From: Hyphomicrobiales bacterium
GTDB taxonomy: Bacteria; Pseudomonadota; Alphaproteobacteria; Rhizobiales; JAUVMS01
DNA: 12,864 nt
Direction of reading: 5' to 3'
NCBI GenBank assembly: GCA_030600135.1
Contig: JAUVMS010000039.1
Location: forward strand, 1-12,864
In this document: piece after piece, positions 6,982-12,864 of the stretch
How positions within the stretch are numbered: the first letter of the stretch is position 1
How the letters are laid out: each line of letters starts with the position of its first letter
The notes under the pieces: generated by a model
The model's input: the letters and a program-made list of their open reading frames with translations, nothing else
Databases searched by the model: none
What the model was told of the DNA's origin: nothing
Made by a program: the position numbers and the translations under genes

Positions 6982-7827
6982 ATGAGCCTTGAGCAGATTT
7001 CGACAAACGCGTGCTTTGGCGGTCGCCAGCTGCGCTTCCGCCACCGCTCCGATGCATGCGATTGTGCCATGAACTTTGCCGCATATCTGCCGCCGGCGGC
7101 CGAAACGACCAAGGTTCCTGCTCTTTATTGGCTCTCGGGCCTGACCTGCACGGACGAGAATTTTACCCAGAAGGCCGGTGCCCAACGCTATGCCGCCGAG
7201 CATGGTATTGCCATCATAGCACCAGACACGAGCCCACGGGGCGAAGCTATCCCCGATGATCCCGATGGGGCCTATGACTTCGGTCTTGGTGCCGGGTTCT
7301 ACGTCAACGCCACGCAAGCTCCATGGTCGGCGAACTATTACATGTACGACTACATCGTCTCCGAGCTGCCGGCGGCGGTGAACGCGGAATTGCCTATCGA
7401 TGGTGAGCGTTTGGCCATATCGGGCCATTCCATGGGTGGACACGGCGCGCTAACCATCGCGCTCAAGAACCCGGGCCGCTTCCGCTCGGTCTCAGCCTTC
7501 TCGCCAATTTGCTCGCCGATGAACTGCCCGTGGGGTGAAAAGGCACTTGGCGGCTACATCGGCAGTGACCGCGAGGCCTGGCGCAATTATGACGCTTGCG
7601 AGCTGATCGCCGGCGCCCGCGAGCGCCTACCGATTCTCGTCGATCAGGGCGGCGCGGATGAGTTCCTTGAAAGCCAGCTCAAGCCGGACCTCTTGCAAGC
7701 CGCATGCGCCGCCCATGAGCATCCGTTGAACCTGCGCGTGCAACCCGGCTACGATCACAGCTACTTCTTTATTGCGAGCTTCATTGGCGATCACATCGCC
7801 CATCACGCCAAGGCACTCGTGGCCTAA
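6982..7827 (+). CDS. fghA: S-formylglutathione hydrolase
   Basis: The 281-residue protein matches the esterase D/S-formylglutathione hydrolase family over its whole length. It hydrolyses S-formylglutathione to formate and glutathione, the last step of glutathione-dependent formaldehyde oxidation, in the cytoplasm. The nucleophile elbow GHSMGG gives Ser150. DQGGADEFLE supplies Asp226 and PGYDHSYFF supplies His259, completing the triad. LSGLTCTDENF (51-61) contains the conserved cysteine at 56 near the active site, and GAGFYVNAT and SAFSPICSPMNCPWG are family hallmarks. No formaldehyde dehydrogenase (AdhC/FrmA) or regulator is in the window, so the partner enzyme must be elsewhere. Its presence fits the sarcosine oxidase genes further right, since sarcosine demethylation can release formaldehyde. 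It sits 49 bp before the crotonase gene on the same strand. Confidence 0.95.
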   Translation: MSLEQISTNACFGGRQLRFRHRSDACDCAMNFAAYLPPAAETTKVPALYWLSGLTCTDENFTQKAGAQRYAAEHGIAIIAPDTSPRGEAIPDDPDGAYDFGLGAGFYVNATQAPWSANYYMYDYIVSELPAAVNAELPIDGERLAISGHSMGGHGALTIALKNPGRFRSVSAFSPICSPMNCPWGEKALGGYIGSDREAWRNYDACELIAGARERLPILVDQGGADEFLESQLKPDLLQAACAAHEHPLNLRVQPGYDHSYFFIASFIGDHIAHHAKALVA

Positions 7828-7876
7828 CGGGCTGCTAGCCGCTTTCAGAAACGAAGATTCAAATGGGGACAATCAC

Positions 7877-8650
7877 ATGGGCGACCTACTCGTTGAGGAA
7901 GATCTTGGTGACGGCATTCGCGTCCTGAAACTCAATCGATTGCCCGTCAACGCTCTCGATCTCAACTTTCTGCGGGTCATCGAAAAGCACTTTGCCGCCC
8001 TCGAAAACGACCATGGACTAAAAGCGCTGGTGCTTACGGCCGACGGCAAAACTCTCTCCGCCGGCATGGACCTCAAGAGTATCACCACGCTCGATGTGGA
8101 TGGTCAGCGCGACATGGTGGACGCGTTCAGCAAAACCTTCATCCGCCTCTATTCCTTCCCAAAACCGTTGATCGTGGCCGTAAACGGTCATGCCATAGCC
8201 GGAGGGCTTTTCATTGTACTGGCCGGCGACTATCGCATCGGCGTCGAGGGCCGCAGCCAATTCGGGCTGACAGAGGTGCGCGTTGGCGTTCGCTTTCCGG
8301 TTGGCCCGATGGAAATCGCGCGAGCCGAATTGGGCCCCCAGGCGCTACGTCGCTTGTTGATTAGCGGGCAAAATGCCGACGTGCAGACGGCTCGTTCGTG
8401 GGGCATCTTGGATGAGCTAGTCGCGCCGGCCGACTTGATGCAACGGGCGATCGAGATCGCGCACGACTATGCCGCGATCCCGCCGCTCGCCTTCGCCGGC
8501 GTCAAGGCGCAAACACGCGCGCCAACGGTTGATTTGGTCAGGAAGGCGATCGCTGACGAGAGTGATCCCCTGCGGCCCAATTGGTTCACGACGGAAACTT
8601 TAGCGGCGGCGAACGCGCTCCTTGAAGGCGCGAAAGCGCGCGCCAACTGA
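7877..8650 (+). CDS. Enoyl-CoA hydratase/isomerase (crotonase) family protein
   Basis: The 257-residue length is normal for crotonases. I place the start at 7877, where GGGGAC lies seven bases upstream; the open frame continues back to 7772 but would overlap fghA. The oxyanion-hole segments are SAGMDLKS (61-68) and NGHAIAGGLFIVLAGDYR (103-120). Glu133 in FGLTEVRVG matches one of the two glutamates of classical enoyl-CoA hydratase. By hand alignment the second falls near Arg159 in ALRRLLISG, so this may not be a hydratase; isomerase, hydrolase or lyase activity on an acyl-CoA is possible. It ends a probable three-gene + strand run with the OCD-family gene and fghA. No CoA ligase or acyl-CoA dehydrogenase gene is visible to suggest its substrate. 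Confidence 0.87.
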   Translation: MGDLLVEEDLGDGIRVLKLNRLPVNALDLNFLRVIEKHFAALENDHGLKALVLTADGKTLSAGMDLKSITTLDVDGQRDMVDAFSKTFIRLYSFPKPLIVAVNGHAIAGGLFIVLAGDYRIGVEGRSQFGLTEVRVGVRFPVGPMEIARAELGPQALRRLLISGQNADVQTARSWGILDELVAPADLMQRAIEIAHDYAAIPPLAFAGVKAQTRAPTVDLVRKAIADESDPLRPNWFTTETLAAANALLEGAKARAN

Positions 8651-8695
8651 CAACAGACCGCGCTCAAGTAGCGAGCACTGTGAATCCCTTAGGGT

Positions 8696-9307
8696 TTAGC
8701 CACCCGAGCCGACGAGTGGCACCCGTTCGCCGCTGCGAATAATGCTCGGCTCCCAGGCCTTGCGCGTGAAGACTTCCTCGACTGCCGGCTTGAAATGGGA
8801 GAGAGGAAAAAATTCGTAATCCGGATCAAACGCTGATTGATCCCAGCGCTCCGTAAATTCGATGCCCGTTTGATAGTAGGGATGGTCCTTGTATTTCTCG
8901 CGCGCGTTGCGGTCGCCCCCCACATGATGGGCGTAGAAGTACATCTGGAAGATGCCGTGCGTACGCAGCGTCCAAGTACACTCATCGCGCACAAAGGGGG
9001 CTGCAACGACCGCAGCGAGGCTGTCGTGATTGTAGGGTGCCAGATTATCACCAATGTCGTGAACGAGCGCGGTCACAACCCAGTCGAGGTCGGCCCCGTC
9101 GCGTTCCGCCATGGTCGCTGAAATCAACGAGTGCTCCAGCCGCGTCACCTGATAGCCCGAGAGCGAGTTGTCGAGCGCTTCGAGTTCGTTGCAAATCCGC
9201 TCTGGCAGCAGCTTCGTAAAGTCGTGTTCCAACTCTTCGAGGAGTTCGTAGTCCTCCTTCGTTCCGTCCTTCATCTGGCGAAAGCTGACGATACGTCTCT
9301 CATCCAT
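8696..9307 (-). CDS. HD-domain protein with a di-iron oxygenase (PhnZ/MIOX-like) ligand set
   Basis: This 203-residue protein has an HD-domain core. Candidate metal ligands, in order, are His59 (RLEHSL), His83 and Asp84 (LVHDIGD), His94 (PYNHDS), His117 (LRTHGIF) and Asp156 (ERWDQSAFDP). That matches the His...HisAsp...His...His...Asp pattern of mixed-valent di-iron oxygenases such as PhnZ and TmpB, and of myo-inositol oxygenase. The spacing from the first His to the HD pair is 24, as I recall it for PhnZ. However, the residues I recall as gripping the phosphonate are changed, and the segment between His117 and Asp156 is shorter. Its gene is downstream of a 2-oxoglutarate oxygenase-like gene on the same strand, 95 bp apart. 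The start has GAGGG (9316-9320) eight bases upstream. Either an oxygenase or a phosphohydrolase role is possible; the neighbour favours oxygenase. Databases would probably call it simply 'HD domain-containing protein'. Confidence 0.8.
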   Translation of the reverse strand: MDERRIVSFRQMKDGTKEDYELLEELEHDFTKLLPERICNELEALDNSLSGYQVTRLEHSLISATMAERDGADLDWVVTALVHDIGDNLAPYNHDSLAAVVAAPFVRDECTWTLRTHGIFQMYFYAHHVGGDRNAREKYKDHPYYQTGIEFTERWDQSAFDPDYEFFPLSHFKPAVEEVFTRKAWEPSIIRSGERVPLVGSGG

Positions 9308-9402
9308 TGCCTTTGCCCTCCGGCATGCTGAAGCCCGTCAATAGGACGTTCGGGCCAGTTCGTGCTTTACGCCCGTCAACTGTTTGCATCAAGCGTCGCG
9401 GA

Positions 9403-10254
9403 TCACGTAGTGTCGTGATTTTTTGCCACATCCTGAAGGCTTGCGCCGTCACCAAAGCGGCGAAACCAGGCACAGGCAGGCGCAACGTCGCCATGGTCCA
9501 AATCAGGTGCACCGATGCCCTGGCGCAAATGGTCGAGGTCAACGGTACGGGTATCGATGGAAAAGCGCGGACGCCCGGTCTTGTTCGCCACCGAGGCATG
9601 GAGATGGGCACCCGAAAACGCGACCAGTGCACCCGGCGGGACAACCAGATACAGGGCATCGCGCGCGTCTGGGGTGACGTCCGCAGTCGGAAGCCGTGGA
9701 TAGTCCGGGTCTTTGCCGACACGGCGCCAATCCCACCTGTGGCTATCATTTTCAATGGCGCGGCTGAAATGGTTCGGAAAGACCACCATGGTCCGACCCT
9801 GTGTCAGGTCGTGGATTGTCATCCACCAATTGATCTGGCAGAGGAGGCCGGATCCCCAGGTGTCACGATGTGGTGGCAGCACCAAGCGCGGGTCGTCGTG
9901 CAACTCGCGCTGGGGCGGCACGGTGCGTAATATCAACCGGTCGCGAAATGTCGTGCTTGGCGCACAGCCGGCCTCGACCAGCAATTGCTCAATAGCGAGG
10001 CGGGCTTCATCATGCTCTGTGAAGCGACGGCGCATTTCGCCGATGCGCGATTTGTAGTCGCCCGCGGCCAGTTTCTCGTGGACTGTGAGCGGATCGTGCG
10101 GCGCAAAGGTCGACTTGACCGTCTCACGCGCGAGCCGAACAACCTCGCCAGCTCCCTTAAGACCCTCGAATACGACAAGCTTGCCAGCAAACACGCGGTC
10201 GGTAAGTTGGTTGCCTTCAAGCCCGCCGGTGACGCGCTCAATCCAGTGCTCCAT
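9403..10254 (-). CDS. 2-oxoglutarate/Fe(II)-dependent oxygenase-like (phytanoyl-CoA dioxygenase family) protein
   Basis: I read this as 283 residues starting at 10254, where GAGGA (10261-10265 on the + strand as TCCTC) lies six bases upstream. The frame extends to 10503, but the extra 83 residues look like non-coding translation and run into the divergent transporter gene. The jelly-roll facial triad is visible: His129-x-Asp131 in LPPHRDTWGSG and a distal histidine, most likely His219, in GAHLHASVANKTGRPR. Arg230 is well placed to bind the 2-oxoglutarate carboxylate. QINWWM (140-145) and TMVVFPNHFSRAI between the triad halves are typical of a PhyH-like subgroup that is mostly uncharacterised. 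The expected reaction is hydroxylation of a small substrate with release of succinate and CO2. Its likely partner is the HD-domain protein encoded downstream. Confidence 0.8.
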   Translation of the reverse strand: MEHWIERVTGGLEGNQLTDRVFAGKLVVFEGLKGAGEVVRLARETVKSTFAPHDPLTVHEKLAAGDYKSRIGEMRRRFTEHDEARLAIEQLLVEAGCAPSTTFRDRLILRTVPPQRELHDDPRLVLPPHRDTWGSGLLCQINWWMTIHDLTQGRTMVVFPNHFSRAIENDSHRWDWRRVGKDPDYPRLPTADVTPDARDALYLVVPPGALVAFSGAHLHASVANKTGRPRFSIDTRTVDLDHLRQGIGAPDLDHGDVAPACAWFRRFGDGASLQDVAKNHDTT

Positions 10255-10457
10255 TCCGGTTCCTCGTTGCACAGGTTTGGCGGGCACGCCGCCCCAAGAA
10301 CCCATCGACGTGATTGCCGCCCTTGGCACAGTACAACATCGCCACCTTGCAACGAATTCTCTTTGCGCGTCGGAAAATTCGTGTATGGCCAATTTACAGC
10401 GACAAACATCCGATTGTCTTGGCGCTATTGCCCAATAACCGAAAGGACGCGACAGGC
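10255..10457. other. 203-bp divergent region between the oxygenase and transporter genes
   Basis: This holds the oxygenase ribosome-binding site on one side and a modest AGGA (10444-10447) before the transporter on the other. I see no convincing sigma-70 promoter. A short dyad, TATTG-CC-CAATA (10426-10437), lies just upstream of the transporter ribosome-binding site, and CGAATT/AATTCG arms flank about 17 bases near 10353-10381. Because the two genes diverge from here, shared control is likely but not demonstrated. Confidence 0.4.
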
Positions 10458-11369
10458 ATGACGGCGGAGCGGCAGTTCGGCAGCGGGCGGCTCGTGGGCG
10501 CATTGTTTCCTCTCGCTTCGGCGTTCTGCCTGAGCGTCAACAACGCCGCGCAGTCGCTCTACTACGATGCGGGCGGCACGGTGCCGTTGATGCTGCTGAT
10601 GCGCCACATCCTCTATATCGCCTGCTGCCTGGTACTGTTTCCGCTCATCGGCAAGAGTTTCGCAATAGGCGGGCCGAATTTTCGCGCCGCACTTGTGAGC
10701 GGCACCATCTATGCGATCGGCATGACCACATTGCTTGCCGCGTTTCTCTATATTCCGGTGAGCCTGGTCATCCTGACGCTTTATACGTTTCCGATATTGA
10801 CCGCCCTGATGGATGCAGCCGTGAAGAGACATTGGCCGGGGATCGGGCAGTTGGTTTGCCTACTTATGGCCTTCGTCGGCCTCGCCGTTGCGCTCGAGGT
10901 GACAACCTTTGCTCACGATCCGTTGGGCATTTTTCTCGTCACCGTCACGGCCTTCTGTTTCGCCGCTGCCTTTGTCTGGAACGGGCACAAGCTTGCCGAC
11001 GTCGACGGCACGCTGGTTACCTTTCATATGGCCATCCCCGGCCTCGTGATCATGTCTGTGATCGCCATCTACTTCGGCACTGGCGATTTTCCCCTGTCCG
11101 GCTCGGCGACGTTCGCACCCATGTGGATTGCGCTCATCGCCTATCTCGTCGCCTTCGTCACGATGTTCAAGGGTGTCGAGGTTATCGGCCCGACGCCGTC
11201 CGCCATGATCATGAACCTCGAGCCCGTCTTCACAATGATGCTGGCGGTTGTTGTGCTTTCGGAGGTGCTAACCCCTTTGCGCCTCCTTGGCGCTGCGATC
11301 GTTCTGTCGGCGGTTTTGACGTCGCAGTGGCTGGCGACGCGTCGGGTAGCTCGCAACGCCGCGATCTAA
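10458..11369 (+). CDS. EamA-family (drug/metabolite superfamily) transporter
   Basis: A 303-residue inner-membrane protein with about ten hydrophobic segments in two repeats of five, the usual EamA length and layout. The strongest hallmark is the last pair of helices, NLEPVFTMMLAVVVLSEVL (253-271) followed by LRLLGAAIVLSAVL. Segments are roughly at 12-32, 42-63, 75-95, 97-117, 129-147, 155-175, 190-207, 221-240, 252-270 and 274-290. The start at 10458 is chosen because the upstream in-frame extension to 10314 is polar and non-conserved in appearance. Family members export or import amino acids, nucleosides and other metabolites, and the substrate cannot be read from sequence. It is divergent from the oxygenase gene and its stop overlaps soxG's stop by four bases, so it may move a substrate or product of the flanking catabolic genes. 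Confidence 0.9.
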   Translation: MTAERQFGSGRLVGALFPLASAFCLSVNNAAQSLYYDAGGTVPLMLLMRHILYIACCLVLFPLIGKSFAIGGPNFRAALVSGTIYAIGMTTLLAAFLYIPVSLVILTLYTFPILTALMDAAVKRHWPGIGQLVCLLMAFVGLAVALEVTTFAHDPLGIFLVTVTAFCFAAAFVWNGHKLADVDGTLVTFHMAIPGLVIMSVIAIYFGTGDFPLSGSATFAPMWIALIAYLVAFVTMFKGVEVIGPTPSAMIMNLEPVFTMMLAVVVLSEVLTPLRLLGAAIVLSAVLTSQWLATRRVARNAAI

Positions 11370-12016
11370 TCGGGTGCTGAGCTGTTCTCGAAATGTGGCA
11401 AATGCAACTTGACCTTGCCAATGGGGATCTGTTGCGGCAGCCCCCATTCCCGACCAGCTTCGGCCAGCATGCACCAAAGATAATCGGCCATCGATCGACG
11501 GACGAAAAGCTGGAACACGTCGCTGCCGTCCTCTTGGCTCTCGACCAGAACGAGCCAGCCGCTGGCCTTCGCAAAGTTCGTCGCAACCGCATCATCGGTC
11601 AAAAAATGCCGGTGATGGAGATCGATCGTTATCAACTTGGCGAGCAACTCTCGTGCCCGACTGCCGCCAACTTCAATTGTTGTATAATAATCCGTCACGT
11701 CGACAGCCTGGTAATGCTTGTCGTCGAGCGCGCTTTGAAGGTTTTCGATCAACCCGGTCTCGCCGTCCGGTTCGCTCACCAACACCCATTCATCCGGCCC
11801 AATCCAAATCGCGCGCTTGTTGTTGTCGCGGGTCGATTTGCCGGCCTTGCTCGGCAGTGCGAAACCCATGGCCTTCCTGGCGGCAGCCGCGACTGTTCTG
11901 CGCGCTCCACGCAGCGCCACCAGGCCATGAAACGGCCTTTCGCTGAGCCGTGCCGTGCCGCCGCTGGCGGTCAATGTTTCACGATGCACCAAGGGCGAGG
12001 TTCGACGAGGGTCCAT
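11366..12016 (-). CDS. soxG: Sarcosine oxidase, gamma subunit
   Basis: The 216-residue protein fits SoxG, the small subunit of heterotetrameric sarcosine oxidase, which has the fold of the C-terminal aminomethyltransferase-like domain. Recognisable stretches are IWIGPDEWVLVSEP (70-83), VDVTDYYTTIEVGGSRAREL (105-124), ITIDLHHRHF and FVRRSMADYLWCML. The middle segment usually reads closer to DVSDR and GCPLDL in textbook SoxG, so this may belong to a diverged subgroup acting on a related N-methyl amino acid. Its ATG overlaps the soxA stop by one base (TGATG on the coding strand), which indicates translational coupling and the usual soxA-soxG order. Its own stop overlaps the convergent transporter gene by four bases. 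Confidence 0.88.
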   Translation of the reverse strand: MDPRRTSPLVHRETLTASGGTARLSERPFHGLVALRGARRTVAAAARKAMGFALPSKAGKSTRDNNKRAIWIGPDEWVLVSEPDGETGLIENLQSALDDKHYQAVDVTDYYTTIEVGGSRARELLAKLITIDLHHRHFLTDDAVATNFAKASGWLVLVESQEDGSDVFQLFVRRSMADYLWCMLAEAGREWGLPQQIPIGKVKLHLPHFENSSAPD

Positions 12017-12864
12017 CAGGCCTTACCTCCCGCTGAGGAGAGAAAGTCCGGATTGCTGACCTTCGCCGGTGCCGGTTCTTCGCCTTGTCGCGAAACATAA
12101 ACCGTTTGCCCCATGCGCGCACCGCCCGCCTCGATCAGGGCGAGCGCGATCGAGCGCTCGAGGTTTGGACTGAAGTAGCTCGACGTCACGTGCCCGAGCA
12201 TGGGAACCGGCGGGTCTGGCTCAGTTTCGGTTTCGATGATCTGGGCACCCTCCTCGATGACGAAGCTCGGGTCCTCGGTCAAAAGCCCGACGAGTTGGCG
12301 CCTATCATCACGCGCGGTATCGCTCCTGAAAAGCGAGCGCCTGCCGATAAAATCGGCGTTCTTCTTGACGATCCAATCCATCCTCAAATCGTGCGGGGTC
12401 ATGGTGCCGTCGGTATCTTGGCCAACGATAACAAAACCCCTTTCGGCGCGAAGCAGATGCATGGCTTCCGTTCCGTAGGGCGTGATGCCGTAATTCGCAC
12501 CTGCGGCCATGATTTTCTTCCAAAGCCAGGCGCCGTAAGAGGCTGGGATATTGATTTCGTAGGAAAGCTCGCCGGTGAACGAAATGCGAAACACCCGCAC
12601 CGGCACACCCTCCACGTTGGCGTTCCGCCAGGTCATGAACTGAAACGTCTCCGGGTCGGCGTCGAGATCGTCCACCACGTCGCCGACCAACTTGTCGCAC
12701 TCCGGTCCGCAAATGCTCACGACGGCCCATTGTTCGGTGACCGTCGTCATGTAAACCTCGAGTTTCGGCCACTCCGTTTGGTGATATTCCTCAAGCCAAT
12801 TGAGCACCGTTGCCGCGCCGCCCGTCGTCGTGGTCATATGGAAGTGATCGTCGGTCAGACAGGC
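12016..12864 (-). CDS. soxA: Sarcosine oxidase, alpha subunit (C-terminal part, cut by the right edge)
   Basis: The frame is open to the window's right edge, so only the last 282 residues of a protein usually near 1000 are seen. This part is the aminomethyltransferase (GcvT)-like domain. Visible hallmarks are DDHFHMTTTTGGAA at the start, LEEYHQTEWP, SFTGELSYEINIPASYG, YGTEAMHLLRAERGFVIVGQ and the final LGHVTSSYFSPNLERSIALAL. Sarcosine oxidase converts sarcosine to glycine with H2O2 and passes the methyl carbon to tetrahydrofolate at this domain, or releases formaldehyde when folate is absent. The ATG at 12837 is internal, since the upstream codons continue the family sequence. The FAD-binding half of SoxA, and probably soxB and soxD, should lie beyond the right edge. 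The closest alternative is a dimethylglycine-type oxidase domain, but the adjoining soxG argues against it. Confidence 0.9.
   Translation of the reverse strand, partial: ACLTDDHFHMTTTTGGAATVLNWLEEYHQTEWPKLEVYMTTVTEQWAVVSICGPECDKLVGDVVDDLDADPETFQFMTWRNANVEGVPVRVFRISFTGELSYEINIPASYGAWLWKKIMAAGANYGITPYGTEAMHLLRAERGFVIVGQDTDGTMTPHDLRMDWIVKKNADFIGRRSLFRSDTARDDRRQLVGLLTEDPSFVIEEGAQIIETETEPDPPVPMLGHVTSSYFSPNLERSIALALIEAGGARMGQTVYVSRQGEEPAPAKVSNPDFLSSAGGKA

Noticed and set aside
8651..8695. Possible terminator between the convergent crotonase and HD-protein genes
   Set aside because: The CCC-TTA-GGG stem near 8686-8694 is only three pairs plus mismatched flanks and has no proper U-run.
8696..9307. 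HD protein as a standard HD phosphohydrolase (nucleotidase or c-di-GMP enzyme)
   Set aside because: There is no HD-GYP signature or nucleotide-related domain. The extra ligands His94, His117 and the Asp156 in WDQ follow the di-iron oxygenase pattern better, though hydrolase activity is not excluded.
9333..9379. Direct repeat GCCCGTCAA (9333-9341 and 9371-9379) between the oxygenase and HD genes
   Set aside because: Nine bases in two copies is weak evidence. Read as TTGACG on the - strand it resembles a -35 box, but neither copy has a -10 box at a suitable distance.
10426..10437. TATTG-CC-CAATA dyad before the transporter gene as an operator
   Set aside because: The arms are only five bases and AT-rich. 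There is no second copy and no neighbouring regulator gene.
10255..10503. 83-residue N-terminal extension of the 2OG oxygenase
   Set aside because: The translation is rich in R, A and P without motifs and overlaps the divergent transporter's start. A good ribosome-binding site supports the start at 10254.

Overview
This 12.9-kb window is GC-rich and densely packed with catabolic genes. Everything points to a bacterial chromosome, most likely an alphaproteobacterium: high-GC codon use, a soxA-soxG sarcosine oxidase cluster, glutathione-dependent formaldehyde chemistry, and an intergenic palindrome with an AGAGCATG arm of the kind common in Rhizobiales-like genomes. The genus cannot be told from the sequence. 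I see no rRNA, tRNA, CRISPR array, insertion sequence or phage gene. All named functions come from reading motifs and from remembered family members, not from database searches.

Layout, left to right. (1) The + strand carries a 5'-truncated thiamine-diphosphate enzyme resembling 2-ketoarginine decarboxylase (AruI). It is translationally coupled (TGATG) to a PLP aminotransferase resembling arginine:pyruvate transaminase (AruH). (2) On the - strand, reading inward, lie a CocE/NonD-type serine hydrolase and, downstream of it, a small SAM methyltransferase. They are separated by 108 bp full of interleaved inverted repeats. (3) A 474-bp divergent region holds no convincing gene but has palindromes and a two-hairpin leader. 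(4) A + strand set follows: an ornithine cyclodeaminase/ketimine reductase family protein, S-formylglutathione hydrolase (fghA) and a crotonase-fold protein. (5) A - strand pair consists of a 2-oxoglutarate/Fe(II) oxygenase-like protein followed by an HD-domain protein that keeps a full set of di-iron ligands. (6) A + strand EamA-family transporter is divergent from the oxygenase. (7) On the - strand come the sarcosine oxidase gamma subunit (soxG) and the C-terminal part of the alpha subunit (soxA), which runs off the right edge.

How the genes may work together (inference). The region looks like an island for breaking down nitrogen-rich, possibly N-methylated, compounds. Sarcosine oxidase releases a one-carbon unit from sarcosine, and FghA belongs to formaldehyde disposal. 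AruH/AruI and the ketimine reductase handle amino acids of the arginine, ornithine and proline type. The most striking element is the oxygenase plus HD-domain pair. Its architecture recalls the phosphonate-cleaving pairs PhnY/PhnZ and TmpA/TmpB. However, the HD protein lacks the residues those enzymes use to hold a phosphonate, so it may act on a different, undescribed substrate. That pair is the best candidate for a new system in this window.
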